Shown piece after piece: positions 46,389 to 56,052 of a stretch of DNA of 64,000 nt. The notes beneath the pieces were generated by a model that was given only the letters and a program-made list of their open reading frames with translations, was not told where the DNA came from and ran no database searches. A program made the position numbers and the translations under genes. Position 1 is the first letter of the stretch. Each line of letters opens with the position of its first letter. The stretch covers positions 233,290 through 297,289 of the forward strand of contig DGNS01000015.1 in NCBI GenBank assembly GCA_002389045.1. Direction: 5' to 3'. Source of the stretch: Thiotrichaceae bacterium UBA4486 (lineage in GTDB: Bacteria > Pseudomonadota > Gammaproteobacteria > Eutrophobiales > Eutrophobiaceae).

Positions 46389-47288
46389 ATGACGAATAAA
46401 CCTGGTGGCAGCATGGTGGCCATAGCAACACCCATGCAAACGGGTGTGGCACCGGATACCCCCCTGGATAACGACGCACTCGCCGCACTGATTGAATTTC
46501 ACATCCGGAATGACACCGACGCCATCGTCGCCGTCGGCACCACGGGTGAGTCGGCAACGCTGGATACACAGGAACACAGCGATGTCATCCGCCGGATCGT
46601 CAAACTGGTGGACGGCCGTATCCCGGTCATCGCCGGTACCGGCGCCAATTCCACCTCCGAAGCCATACACCTGACCCAGGCGGCCCGTGGCGCCGGGGCG
46701 GATGCCTGCCTGCTGGTGACACCGTATTACAACAAGCCGACCCAGGAAGGTCTGTACCAGCATTACAAGGCTGTCGCCGAAGCCGTGGACATTCCGCAGA
46801 TATTATATAATGTACCCGGGCGCACGGCCTGTGACATGCTGCCGGAGACCGTGGTGCGCCTGTCCGATATCGATAACATCATCGGGGTCAAGGAGGCAAC
46901 CGCTGATATCGACCGGGTCGATGCGTTGCGCGCGGGTTGTGGCGAGGATTTCCTGATCCTGAGCGGTGACGATGCGACGGCCTGCGACTTTATCCTGCGC
47001 GGAGGGCATGGCGTGATCTCGGTAACGGCCAACGTTGCGCCCAAAGCCATGCACGATATGTGCGTTGCGGCCGCGGCCGGCGAGGCGGACCGGGCCCGCG
47101 CAATCGATGCCACGATCGCCGGGCTGCATGAAAAACTGTTTGTGGAAGCCAATCCCATTCCTGTGAAATGGGCCTTGCACAGAATGGGGCTGATCGAGGC
47201 GGGCATTCGATTGCCGCTGACCTGGTTATCGGCACAATTTCACGATGAAGTATTGATGGCCATGCGTAGCGCAGGCTGTATAGAGTAA
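46389..47288 (+). CDS. dapA: 4-hydroxy-tetrahydrodipicolinate synthase
   Basis: Condenses pyruvate with aspartate semialdehyde in lysine and diaminopimelate synthesis. TIM barrel of 299 aa: VAIATPMQTG, VAVGTTGESATL, PVIAGTGANSTSEAIHLTQA, LLVTPYYNKPTQEGLYQHY (catalytic Tyr) and NIIGVKEAT (Schiff-base Lys). The ATG at 46389 is used although its ribosome-binding site is weak; the frame is open upstream without family sequence. bamC begins immediately after the stop. Confidence 0.95.
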   Translation: MTNKPGGSMVAIATPMQTGVAPDTPLDNDALAALIEFHIRNDTDAIVAVGTTGESATLDTQEHSDVIRRIVKLVDGRIPVIAGTGANSTSEAIHLTQAARGAGADACLLVTPYYNKPTQEGLYQHYKAVAEAVDIPQILYNVPGRTACDMLPETVVRLSDIDNIIGVKEATADIDRVDALRAGCGEDFLILSGDDATACDFILRGGHGVISVTANVAPKAMHDMCVAAAAGEADRARAIDATIAGLHEKLFVEANPIPVKWALHRMGLIEAGIRLPLTWLSAQFHDEVLMAMRSAGCIE

Positions 47289-48392
47289 ATGATGATAAAC
47301 AGCATTGGTTTGAAACGGGTTTTGACAATCACCGGCCTGGTCCTGATGGCAGGTTGTGGAAATATTCCCAAATTGGACGAAGTTCTGCCCGATAAACGCG
47401 AGCAGTACCAACGCAGTCGCAGCTTGCCGGATCTCGAGGTACCGCCCGATCTGACTCTCGAACAGGCCGATGAGACCATGGAGATCCCGGGTGAGGAACC
47501 CGCCACCCTGAGCGAGTACCAGCGTCAAAGGCGGCAGCGCAGCGGCCAGTCGACGGCACTGCAAACCCTGGAATCCCACTTTCCCGGAGAACAGGTGCTG
47601 GCGGTGCAAGGTACGCCGGCAGATGTCTGGCCGAAATTACTGGCGTTCTGGGAACTCAAGGGCTACCCGCCCGAACTCTCGGATCCGGAACTCGGCGTAA
47701 TGGAGACCGCATGGGTGGTGGATGGCAAGACCCGGGAGCGTTTCAAGGTCTTCGCGGAACCCGATGAAACCGGGTTGAACACAGTCCTGTTGATTTCCAG
47801 CGAACGTGAGGAAAATGTGGGCCTGGATGATGACAACCCCGAGTGGCTGATCAGCGACAGTGACAGCCGCAAGGAGAAGCAACTGGTCGCTGAACTACGC
47901 AGTGAATTTTTCACAGAGGCCCCGGTGGCGGCTGCCACATCGACCCCACGCGACAGCGCGGCAGCGGAGCCGGCCGGTGGCTGGAACGATCCCGATGCCT
48001 CCGCGGCGAGCCCGTCGCTACAGGCCGAGATAGTGGATGCCGGCGACAGCCGCTATTTCCTCACCATCCCCGAAGAGTACACCCGAGCCTGGCGCCGTAC
48101 CGAGTCATTGCTACTGGAAAGCGGGCTTTTTATCGAGGACAAGGACCAGGAACGTGGCCTTTATTTCGTGTTCTTTGCCAGCCAGAACGCCGCCGGGGAA
48201 GAGAAGGGTTTTTTCTCGAAACTTAAATTCTGGGGTGATGATGAACCGCAGGGCAAAGCCTACCAGATCAGCCTCACCGGCGTGGGTGATAACACCGAGT
48301 TGGTGGTGCTGAATGAAGAAGGCGACTGGGAAACCGGTAATGACGCCGGGGAGATCCTGTCCTTGCTGCAGAAACGGTATAACGGCATCTGA
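47289..48392 (+). CDS. bamC: Outer-membrane assembly lipoprotein BamC
   Basis: 367 residues. Lipoprotein signal with lipobox LMAGC (Cys23), then an unstructured N-terminal segment (IPKLDEVLPDKREQYQRSRS, LPDLEVPPDLT) that binds BamD, and two helix-grip domains. BamC is a non-essential Bam complex subunit. It is next to dapA as in E. coli. A long inverted repeat follows its stop and separates it from convergent der. Confidence 0.93.
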   Translation: MMINSIGLKRVLTITGLVLMAGCGNIPKLDEVLPDKREQYQRSRSLPDLEVPPDLTLEQADETMEIPGEEPATLSEYQRQRRQRSGQSTALQTLESHFPGEQVLAVQGTPADVWPKLLAFWELKGYPPELSDPELGVMETAWVVDGKTRERFKVFAEPDETGLNTVLLISSEREENVGLDDDNPEWLISDSDSRKEKQLVAELRSEFFTEAPVAAATSTPRDSAAAEPAGGWNDPDASAASPSLQAEIVDAGDSRYFLTIPEEYTRAWRRTESLLLESGLFIEDKDQERGLYFVFFASQNAAGEEKGFFSKLKFWGDDEPQGKAYQISLTGVGDNTELVVLNEEGDWETGNDAGEILSLLQKRYNGI

Positions 48393-48394
48393 TT

Positions 48395-48474
48395 CAGATA
48401 TCAGACTTCAGATCTCAGATATCAGATCCCGGATGCCAGATATCTGAAATCTGAGATCTGAAGTCTGATATCTG
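48395..48474. repeat. 26-bp perfect inverted repeat built of CAGATNN heptads
   Basis: CAGATATCAGACTTCAGATC... (48395-48420) and its exact 26-bp complement (48449-48474) flank a 28-base centre. The arms are made of the same CAGAYNN heptads as at 24116. It sits between convergent bamC and der, so it could be a bidirectional terminator, though no T-run follows either arm. Confidence 0.92.
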
Positions 48475-48475
48475 A

Positions 48476-49873
48476 TCACTTCCTCCGATGGTGACTAATC
48501 AACCTTTTCCGCTTGGCCTTCTGCCGGTCAGTCAGTATATTTTTCCGTCCCGCGTAGGGATTTTCACCCTGGCGGTAATCAATCAATACCGGCACGCCTT
48601 TCAGCTTCAACGCACTCTGGAAATACTTGCACAGGTATCGATGATAACTGTCGGGGATGGATTTGACCTGGTTGCCGTGGATGATGATCCGCAGCGGGTT
48701 ATGCCCGCCGATATGGGCGTAGCGCAGTTTGATGCGGCGGCCGCGCACCAGCGGAGGTTGATGTTCCTGTACCGCGCGTGACAGCAGGTCGGTCAACTCC
48801 GCGGTGGATATGCTGATGAACAACTGTTTGCCGATGCGCCTGACCGACTTCATGAGGTTGCCGACGCCGCTGCCGTGCAGGGCCGAAATAAAATGTATGA
48901 CCGGCTGCTGCAGGAAACGCAGTTTGCGATCCAGTTGGGCGCGGATCAGGTTGCGTTGATCCGGCTCCATGCCATCCCACTTGTTGACGGCCAGGATCAC
49001 GGGCTTGCCCTGTTCCTGGGTCAGGCCGATGAGGTGCAGGTCCTGATCGGTGATGGCCTCGCTGGCGTCCATCACCATGATCACCAGGTTGGCACTGTCC
49101 ACGGCCTTGAGTGCTTTTATGACACTGAATTTCTCCACTTCATCGACAATGCGTGAACGCCTGCGCACCCCGGCCGTATCCATGAGCACATAAGGGGTGC
49201 CTGCATAATTAAACGGGACGGCGATGCTGTCGCGGGTCGTGCCCGGATGATCGCAGGTCAGCATTCTCTCGGATCCAATAATGCGGTTGATCAGGGTTGA
49301 TTTGCCGACATTGGGCCGTCCCACCACGCTGATACGCAGACCCTCTTCGAGGTTTTCTTCCGGCTCCGGCCGTATATCCATATCGCGTACGATGGCATCG
49401 AACAATGCGCCGACACCATCACCGCGTTGCGCTGATATGGCCTGCAGGTTGTTTAGCCCGAGGGCATGGAATTCAGCGCTGACCATGTCGAGATCGTGGC
49501 CTTCGGTCTTGTTGATGGCCAGATAGAGATGCGGATTCAGCGGGCGCAGGTCCTGCGCCAGTTGTTCATCAGCGGCGGTCAGGCCGTCACGTCCGTCGAC
49601 CAGCCAGATCACGGCGTCGGCCTCGCGCGCTGCCTGCAGTGCCTGGGCCTCGACCCGGCGTTGCAAATCATCGTGGTCTGGATTGCTGTCACCGACTCCC
49701 CCGGTATCGACCAGGATAAAGGAGACATCACCGTGGCGCCCGATGCCGTATTGCCGGTCGCGCGTGATCCCGGGGCGATCGGCAACCAGGGCGTTACGGG
49801 TGCCGGTCACACGGTTGAACAGCGTCGACTTGCCGACGTTGGGGCGGCCAACAATGGCGATCACCGCGCTCAT
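48476..49873 (-). CDS. der: Ribosome-associated GTPase Der (EngA)
   Basis: 465 residues with two tandem G domains: GRPNVGKSTLFNRVTG, then GRPNVGKSTLINRIIG near residue 187, with DTGG/DTAG G3 motifs and NKTE/NKWD G4 motifs, followed by a KH-like domain and a basic tail (KAKRKRLISHHRRK). Der acts in 50S assembly. It follows bamB after 16 nt, as in E. coli. Confidence 0.96.
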   Translation of the reverse strand: MSAVIAIVGRPNVGKSTLFNRVTGTRNALVADRPGITRDRQYGIGRHGDVSFILVDTGGVGDSNPDHDDLQRRVEAQALQAAREADAVIWLVDGRDGLTAADEQLAQDLRPLNPHLYLAINKTEGHDLDMVSAEFHALGLNNLQAISAQRGDGVGALFDAIVRDMDIRPEPEENLEEGLRISVVGRPNVGKSTLINRIIGSERMLTCDHPGTTRDSIAVPFNYAGTPYVLMDTAGVRRRSRIVDEVEKFSVIKALKAVDSANLVIMVMDASEAITDQDLHLIGLTQEQGKPVILAVNKWDGMEPDQRNLIRAQLDRKLRFLQQPVIHFISALHGSGVGNLMKSVRRIGKQLFISISTAELTDLLSRAVQEHQPPLVRGRRIKLRYAHIGGHNPLRIIIHGNQVKSIPDSYHRYLCKYFQSALKLKGVPVLIDYRQGENPYAGRKNILTDRQKAKRKRLISHHRRK

Positions 49874-49889
49874 AGGTTATCCGGGTTTG

Positions 49890-51053
49890 TTACTGGTAAG
49901 TAAAGGCACCGAGGGTGCCGTTACTGCTGTATGCGTAGATGATGTCCTGGTAGGCCACGGGCGGGGCAATAATGCGCTTCTTGGTGAACTGGTGGCGGGC
50001 CACGAATTCGCCGGTCTCGCTGTCCAGCCAGTGCAGATAACCTTCAAGATCGCCGATGACCACGTAATTGCCGATGCTGGCCGGCGCAGTGGCCGCCCGT
50101 GACTTCAGACTCTCCTGTTTCCAGACTGAACTGCCGGAAAAGCGTTCCAGCGCCCAGATGTTGCTTTCGTCATCGGTCAGGTAAACATGCCGCAGGTCCA
50201 GACCGAGCCCGGCGTAGGACGGGATATCCCGGCTCCATTGCAGCTGGCCGGTTTGCAGATCCACGGCGGCGATATTGCCCTGGAATGTGGCCACGTAGAT
50301 GACACCTTCACGGATGATGGGTTCGGAATCGATATCCACCATGCGATCCAGTTCTGAACGCCCGGAAGCCTGTGCGATTTCGGTTTCCCACAACAATTTG
50401 CCGGTGCGCAGATCCAGGGCCACGAGCTTGCCGCCGTCAAAACCGGTGATGACCAGTCCCGAGTGAATGACCGGCGCACTGGTGCCGCGCAGTGTCAACG
50501 CCGGTACCGTGCGATCATAGATCCAGAGCCGACTGCCGGTATCGCCACTGAGTCCGAATATCTTGCCGTCAATGGAGCGAACGACAACGATATTGTCATC
50601 GGCTTGCGGCGCGGCGAGCACTTCACTGGATACGCGGCTTTTCCAGAGAAATTTTCCCTGATCCGCGGAATACGCCAGGACCTCGCCTTCGCTCGTTCCC
50701 AGCAGTATCAGGCCGCCCCCCGCGCCCGGACCCCCGGTTACCGGGTGATCGGTGTCCACGCGCCAGATTGCCTTACCACTGGTGGCATCGATGGCCGAAA
50801 GCTCTCCGTTACTGTCGGCAATATAGACATGGTTATCGTAAATGGCCGGGGTCAGTTTCAGATACAACGATTCGTATCCTTTACCGACGTTTTTGGACCA
50901 GACCTCGATGATGTTGATTCGTTGCGCGATCTCCGCCAGTGGTGTCGGTGGTTCGGAGTTATCGACACCGACGAATTGTGAACTTAGCTTGTTCATGGTG
51001 CCGCAACCGGACAGCACCAGGACAAGGGACACCAGGGCGAGACGCACCATCAT
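49890..51053 (-). CDS. bamB: Outer-membrane assembly lipoprotein BamB
   Basis: 387 residues: signal with lipobox LSGC (Cys17) and an eight-bladed PQQ-type propeller (GLILLGTSEGEVLAYSADQG, VVRSIDGKIFGLSGDTGSRL, GLVITGFDGGKLVALDLRTG and similar). BamB binds BamA in the Bam complex. The start overlaps the yfgM stop (TGATG); der follows. Length normal. Confidence 0.95.
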   Translation of the reverse strand: MMVRLALVSLVLVLSGCGTMNKLSSQFVGVDNSEPPTPLAEIAQRINIIEVWSKNVGKGYESLYLKLTPAIYDNHVYIADSNGELSAIDATSGKAIWRVDTDHPVTGGPGAGGGLILLGTSEGEVLAYSADQGKFLWKSRVSSEVLAAPQADDNIVVVRSIDGKIFGLSGDTGSRLWIYDRTVPALTLRGTSAPVIHSGLVITGFDGGKLVALDLRTGKLLWETEIAQASGRSELDRMVDIDSEPIIREGVIYVATFQGNIAAVDLQTGQLQWSRDIPSYAGLGLDLRHVYLTDDESNIWALERFSGSSVWKQESLKSRAATAPASIGNYVVIGDLEGYLHWLDSETGEFVARHQFTKKRIIAPPVAYQDIIYAYSSNGTLGAFTYQ

Positions 51054-51691
51054 CAGTTTACCGGCGCACTCACGGATTCGAGTTTCAGTGACAGCAGTTC
51101 ATGTGCATTACTGCCCGGCGTAGTCATGGCCAGCGCCGTGTTGTAGGCTTTCCTGGCGGCATCGGTGTTGCCCTGGCGCGATAGAATGTCGCCTTTCAAC
51201 TCCTCGGCAATTGCGGAAAGTTTGCCGAAATCCTTGCTGCCCAGCAGCTTCAGGGCGGCGTCAAGTTCTTCCTGTTCCAGTAATACGCGGGCAAGACGCA
51301 CATCGGCCAGCAAGCGCAGTTCACGCGTCGGGGCATTCTGGCCGGCATACTCGAGCTGCTTGCGGGCGCCGGTAAAATCCCCGTTCTCGACATCCAGTTT
51401 TGCCAGATTCAGCGCGGCGTAGATGGCATAGGTGGTCGATTCGTAGTTATCCAGTAATTGCCGGGCTGCATCGCGCGCGGATTCATCATTTTTATTACGG
51501 ATACTGTTGACCATCGTCTGATAGATATCGGAAGCGGCTTCGGCCTGTTGCTGTTGATAGGCTTGCCAGCCGCGCCAGCCGAAAATAGCACTGAGCCCGA
51601 TGACAAGGCCAACCACGATAGGAATGCCGTTTTCCTTCCACCATTGTTTTACCGCTTCAATCTGTTCTTCGTCTGTCTTGTAGGTTTCCAA
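51053..51691 (-). CDS. yfgM: YfgM-like TPR protein (Sec translocon-associated)
   Basis: 212 residues: short cytosolic start ETYKTDEEQIEAVKQWWKEN, one transmembrane helix (GIPIVVGLVIGLSAIFGWRG), then a periplasmic TPR domain. YfgM links the SecYEG translocon to periplasmic chaperones. The start is TTG 51691, supported by GGGAG about 8 nt upstream and by the family N-terminus; the longer frame lacks support. Between hisS and bamB as in E. coli. Confidence 0.92.
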   Translation of the reverse strand: METYKTDEEQIEAVKQWWKENGIPIVVGLVIGLSAIFGWRGWQAYQQQQAEAASDIYQTMVNSIRNKNDESARDAARQLLDNYESTTYAIYAALNLAKLDVENGDFTGARKQLEYAGQNAPTRELRLLADVRLARVLLEQEELDAALKLLGSKDFGKLSAIAEELKGDILSRQGNTDAARKAYNTALAMTTPGSNAHELLSLKLESVSAPVN

Positions 51692-51905
51692 CTTAATCTC
51701 CCAAAACCAAAAATGTGTGCCCACGGGGCGGCGGGATTCCGGCCGCTGCCGGTATAACAACCGGGATTATCGCAGGTTTCCGTCCAACCGGTGCAAAGCG
51801 GTTAGCGGAGTGTGCAATCAGTGCCTGAACCTGCCACGGGGTTACTGCCTCGTTCGGGTGAAAAGGCCACGAGGCGATGGATCATAATGATGCTTGGCCT
51901 TCAGT

Positions 51906-53183
51906 TCAAACCGCTTGCAGGCGCGCGGCCAGATGAACGGCCAGGGAATTCTGGCCGATTCGCTCCTGTTCGGCCTGGTCGCGCAGGGATTTGATACTCA
52001 CCTCCTGGCTGGCGGCCTCATCCGCACCCAGCACCAGGGCCAGCCGGGCGCCGGATTTATCCGCTTTTTTGAACTGGTTTTTGAGACTGCCGCCGCCCAG
52101 GTGAGTGACCAGCCTGAGCCAGGGCAGTTGCTCACGCAGGCTTTCAGCCAGTGCCAGGCCGGCGGCCCTGAATTCATCACCGGCGATGATCAGGTAGGCA
52201 TGCGGGTCGCTATCCGGCAGGCGGTTCGTGCTGCTTTCCATCAGGCCGATCAGCCGTTCCAGTCCCATGGCAAAGCCGATGGCCGGCGTCGGTTGCCCGG
52301 CGAAATGCTCGACCAGACCGTCGTAGCGGCCGCCGGCGCAGACGGTGCCCTGGGCGCCGAGATCGTCCGTGATCCACTCGAACACGGTTCGGCCGTAGTA
52401 ATCCAGTCCCCGGACCAGACGGGAATTGATCACGTAGTTCAGCTGTTGCCGGTCCAGGTATTCGCACAGGCTCTGAAAGTGTTCCACGGACTCGTTGTCG
52501 ATGTAGCCGGAAAACTCCGGGGCATCGTCGATAAGCGGGCGCATGTCCGGATTCTTGCTGTCGAGTATGCGCAGGGGGTTGTTTTCCAGCCGGGTCAGGC
52601 TGTCCTTGTCGAGTTGATCCTGGTGGGCGCTGAAATAGTCCACCAGCACCTTGCGATAGGCAGCGCGTGATTCCGGGGTGCCCAGGCTGTTGATTTCCAG
52701 GCGCAGGTTGGCAAGACCCAGGCGCTGCCAGAGGCGCGCGCACATCAGGATCATCTCGGCATCGATGTCCGGTCCGGGCAGGCCGAAGGCTTCCACGCCA
52801 ATCTGGTGAAACTGCCGCTGCCGGCCTTTCTGCGGACGTTCATGTCGAAACATGGGGCCCATGTACCAGAGTTTACGGACCTGGTTGTGAAACAGGCCGT
52901 GCTCCAGCCCGGCGCGTACACAGCCGGCCGTACCCTCCGGTCGCAGCGTCAGGCTGTCGCCGTTGCGGTCCTCGAAGCTGTACATTTCCTTGGCGACAAT
53001 ATCGGTCAACTCGCCGATGGATCGTTGAAACAACTCGGTTTTTTCAACGATGGGCAGCCGAATCTCCTGGTAGCCGTAGGTGTCGAGCAGACTGCGTGTG
53101 AGCGCCTCCAGGTGCTGCCAGCGGGGTGTGTCCTCCGGCAGGATGTCGTGCATACCGCGGATAGCCTGAATTTTACCGCTCAA
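51906..53183 (-). CDS. hisS: Histidyl-tRNA synthetase
   Basis: Class II synthetase: IQAIRGMHDILPEDTPRWQH start, RLPIVEKTELFQRSIGE, GPMFRHERPQKGRQRQFHQI (motif 2), RLVRGLDYYGRTVFEW and the motif 3 region AIGFAMGLERLI, with the C-terminal anticodon-binding domain. TTG at 53183 is used: AGGGGA 6 nt upstream and the family N-terminus fits; 425 aa, as in E. coli (424). Confidence 0.96.
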   Translation of the reverse strand: MSGKIQAIRGMHDILPEDTPRWQHLEALTRSLLDTYGYQEIRLPIVEKTELFQRSIGELTDIVAKEMYSFEDRNGDSLTLRPEGTAGCVRAGLEHGLFHNQVRKLWYMGPMFRHERPQKGRQRQFHQIGVEAFGLPGPDIDAEMILMCARLWQRLGLANLRLEINSLGTPESRAAYRKVLVDYFSAHQDQLDKDSLTRLENNPLRILDSKNPDMRPLIDDAPEFSGYIDNESVEHFQSLCEYLDRQQLNYVINSRLVRGLDYYGRTVFEWITDDLGAQGTVCAGGRYDGLVEHFAGQPTPAIGFAMGLERLIGLMESSTNRLPDSDPHAYLIIAGDEFRAAGLALAESLREQLPWLRLVTHLGGGSLKNQFKKADKSGARLALVLGADEAASQEVSIKSLRDQAEQERIGQNSLAVHLAARLQAV

Positions 53184-53262
53184 GGTAATCCCCTGTTTTT
53201 GTCTGACGAAAATGAATCCGGTGAATTGTAACAGTGAAACCGCGACGATCCCTGCAGTGCGG

Positions 53263-54189
53263 TTATTCTCCCAGTTGGAAGCGGGCCACACCGGCGCTGG
53301 AATGCGGGCCGAGGTCGAATGGCTTGCCGTTCCAGTTGACGCTGACCCCTTCGGCGTTACCCAGCACTACGGACAGCGGTAACTCGCCGTCCACCTCGAT
53401 GGTCTCGCCCGGTTTGGCGATGTCGAGGTAGAGCTTTTCGTCATTGGCGTCGCGGATCTCGATCCAGGCTTCCTCGTTGACGGTGATCACCAGCCCGGCG
53501 GACGGGGCTCCGGCAACGGGTGTTTCCACGGCGGTACTGTCTGCAGTTTCGGCCGCCGGGGTCGCTGGGCCGACACCTTCATCGATGTCGAGTATCGGCG
53601 GGTTAGCGGCGGGATCCGGGATATCCGGTTTAGTGCCGCCGGGGGCATCGATTGCGCTATCAGGCGCCCGGTAAAACGGGTCATCGGGGTGGATGATGCT
53701 GGGATACGTATAATCAAAGCCGCCGGGATAGGGCCCCCCCGCGCTGACTGCATCGGTATCGACCTGCTGATTGCCATGATCGACGATGAACTTGCTTTGC
53801 CACCAGATCAACAACAGCAGCACCAGTCCCAGCGAGATCAGGTAGGTCATGATCTTGACCGGTTTATCGGTACTGCTGAACTGCGAGGGCCTGGAGACCT
53901 GGGGCAGTATTTCGGGACCGGATCCTGTTGATGTGCCGGAATCAAACAGCCGGATGAGTTCATCGCTGTCCAGGTCGAGATGTCGCGCCACGCTGCGAAT
54001 GTAGCCTTTGGTGTAGGTGGGTGCGGCGAGCCTGTCGAACTGGTCGGTTTCCAGGGCATCGATGATCGTCACCTGCAGATGCAGCATATTGGCCAGATCT
54101 TCCCGTGAGAGTTGCTTTAACTCCCGTCCCGCGCGCAGCCGTTCACCGACAGTCTGACTGCTCTGGTCGTGGGTATCTTCTTCGCTCAT
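53263..54189 (-). CDS. rodZ: RodZ-like cytoskeletal HTH membrane protein
   Basis: 308 residues: N-terminal XRE-like HTH (GERLRAGRELKQLSREDLAN, GYIRSVARHLDLDSDELIRL), a transmembrane helix near 120-140 (MTYLISLGLVLLLLIWWQSK), a Pro/Asp-rich periplasmic linker and a DUF4115 domain (EAWIEIRDANDEKLYLDIAK). RodZ links MreB to the elongasome. ATG at 54189 chosen; a GTG at 54195 overlapping the pilW stop is the alternative. Between pilW and hisS, as usual. Confidence 0.92.
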   Translation of the reverse strand: MSEEDTHDQSSQTVGERLRAGRELKQLSREDLANMLHLQVTIIDALETDQFDRLAAPTYTKGYIRSVARHLDLDSDELIRLFDSGTSTGSGPEILPQVSRPSQFSSTDKPVKIMTYLISLGLVLLLLIWWQSKFIVDHGNQQVDTDAVSAGGPYPGGFDYTYPSIIHPDDPFYRAPDSAIDAPGGTKPDIPDPAANPPILDIDEGVGPATPAAETADSTAVETPVAGAPSAGLVITVNEEAWIEIRDANDEKLYLDIAKPGETIEVDGELPLSVVLGNAEGVSVNWNGKPFDLGPHSSAGVARFQLGE

Positions 54190-54191
54190 GG

Positions 54192-54962
54192 TCACAGGGT
54201 GGATTGCCTCAGCAGTTGCGCCTCCCGGCTGTCCGGAAAGTTATTCTTCAATAACAGGGCATAGCTGGCTTCGGCGTCCCGATCCCCGAGTGCCCGCTCG
54301 ATACGCACGCCCAGCCACAGGCTGCGGGGGTTGTGTGAACCGGTTTCCGAGTAGCGTTGCAGGTAGGCGCGGGCGGACAGATGATTGCCGTTCTCAAGGT
54401 TGATCTCGGACAGATTGATCAACGCCAGCGCCATTTGCGGTTCTTTCTCAAGCGCCTTGCGAAAGTAGTCTTCAGCCTGTTCCCGGCGATCATTTTTCAG
54501 CGCGCAGAGACCGGCGTTGGTATAGGCGATTTGCGGAGAATCATACAGTGGATTTTCCGCAGCCTTTATAAATGAGCTCTCGGCTTCATCCAGTCTGCCG
54601 GTGGCGCAGAGAAACTGGCCGTAGTTGTTGAGAGTGGGCGAATCATTGGGGTATTTCGACAGGGCGCGTTTGAAATACCGTTCGGCATCTTCATTGCGTC
54701 CCATGCGTTGATGCAGGATCCCCAGCACATTCAGCGTGGCGTAATAATCCGGATCAGCACGCAGGGCCTTCTCGAGCTTCTCCAGGGATTTTTCATAATC
54801 ACCCTGTTCCATGTAGGCCGTGCCCAGACGCAGGTTGGCAAGCGCTACATCGTTGGTGCGCGTTTCGGTGCGGCTCATTGGCCGGATGCCGGCCGGTGTG
54901 CAGGCGGAAACCATGAGTACGGTCAGTGTAAAAATACAAATCTGTCTGCAGCCGTATCTCAA
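54192..54962 (-). CDS. pilW: Type IV pilus biogenesis lipoprotein PilW/PilF
   Basis: 256 residues: signal with lipobox VSAC (Cys21) and six TPRs (ANLRLGTAYMEQGDYEKSLE, ATLNVLGILHQRMGRNEDAE, PTLNNYGQFLCATGRLDEAE and so on). It is the pilotin that helps PilQ secretin assemble in the outer membrane; called PilF in Pseudomonas and PilW in Neisseria. The start overlaps the rlmN stop by ATGA, reproducing the ndk-rlmN-pilW-rodZ order. Confidence 0.94.
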   Translation of the reverse strand: MRYGCRQICIFTLTVLMVSACTPAGIRPMSRTETRTNDVALANLRLGTAYMEQGDYEKSLEKLEKALRADPDYYATLNVLGILHQRMGRNEDAERYFKRALSKYPNDSPTLNNYGQFLCATGRLDEAESSFIKAAENPLYDSPQIAYTNAGLCALKNDRREQAEDYFRKALEKEPQMALALINLSEINLENGNHLSARAYLQRYSETGSHNPRSLWLGVRIERALGDRDAEASYALLLKNNFPDSREAQLLRQSTL

Positions 54963-56047
54963 TGAGTCACCTTCTCTGGTTGATGGCGTTGAGCCCTGGC
55001 CCGGACCTGCCCGACCAGTTGTCCGCAGGCCGCGGCAATATCGTCACCACGGGTCTTGCGCGTCGTGGTGACGAAACCACCCTTGACCAGGATGTCCCGG
55101 AAGGCATCGATTCGGTTGCGGTCCGGGCAGTGGAATTCTGCACCGGGAAAGGGGTTGAAGGGGATGAGATTGATCTTGGCCGGGATGTCTGCCAGCAGCC
55201 GGACAAGTTGCCTGGCCTGGGCCGTGTCGTCATTCACCCCGTTTAACATGACATATTCGAAAGTTATTGATTCCCCGCCTTGTATCTTGGCATAACGCTT
55301 ACAGGCTGCCAATAGTTCGGCCAGGGGATATTTCCTGTTTATAGGGACGATGCGATCCCGGATTTCGTCGTTAGCGGCATGCAGGGAGACAGCCAGGGCA
55401 ACGTTGCACGACTGTGCCAGACGGTCAATACCGGGGACAACACCGGCGGTACTCACCGTCACCCGGCGTTTGGCCAGGCCGTAGGCCTGATCGTCGGTCA
55501 TCAGGCGCAGCGCCGGCAGCACGTTGTCGAAATTCAGCAGCGGCTCACCCATGCCCATCATGACCACGTTGGTGATGCGATGCTGTTTGTCACGAAATTG
55601 ATGCAGTTGGTCCATGGCCAGCCACAATTGCGCGATGATTTCCGCCGTGCTCAGGTTGCGATTGAAACCCTGTTTGGCGGTGGCACAGAAGCGGCAGTCC
55701 AGCGGACAACCTACCTGAGAGGAAATACACAGGGTGCCGCGGTTTTCCTCGGGTATAAAAACGGTTTCCACGCAATTGCCGGTAGCGTCCAGTTGCATGA
55801 GCCATTTTTGCGTGCCGTCCACCGAAGTTTGTGTATGAGTGATGACGGGCAGCCTGATTTCCGCCCGCTCCGGCAGGCTGCTGCGCAGGAGCTTGCTGAG
55901 ATTGGTCATGGCGTCAAAATCCGTCACGCCCAGTTGATGGATCCATTTGACGATTTGCGTGGCGCGGAAGGGTTTTTCACCCATATCCTCGAAGAACGCC
56001 TGCATGGAACCGCGATCCAGATTCAATAAATTGACCGGATCAGCCAT
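54959..56047 (-). CDS. rlmN: Dual-specificity rRNA/tRNA (adenine-C2) methyltransferase RlmN
   Basis: Radical-SAM enzyme methylating A2503 of 23S rRNA and A37 of some tRNAs. 362 residues: cluster motif CPLDCRFCATAKQGFNRN (CxxxCxxC), VMMGMGEPLLNFDNV, TVSTAGVVPGIDRLAQ, FEYVMLNGVND and the C-terminal catalytic Cys region (TRGDDIAAACGQL). The ATG at 56047 lies 5 nt after ndk; an upstream extension is not family-like. Confidence 0.96.
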   Translation of the reverse strand: MADPVNLLNLDRGSMQAFFEDMGEKPFRATQIVKWIHQLGVTDFDAMTNLSKLLRSSLPERAEIRLPVITHTQTSVDGTQKWLMQLDATGNCVETVFIPEENRGTLCISSQVGCPLDCRFCATAKQGFNRNLSTAEIIAQLWLAMDQLHQFRDKQHRITNVVMMGMGEPLLNFDNVLPALRLMTDDQAYGLAKRRVTVSTAGVVPGIDRLAQSCNVALAVSLHAANDEIRDRIVPINRKYPLAELLAACKRYAKIQGGESITFEYVMLNGVNDDTAQARQLVRLLADIPAKINLIPFNPFPGAEFHCPDRNRIDAFRDILVKGGFVTTTRKTRGDDIAAACGQLVGQVRARAQRHQPEKVTH

Positions 56048-56052
56048 CGGAC

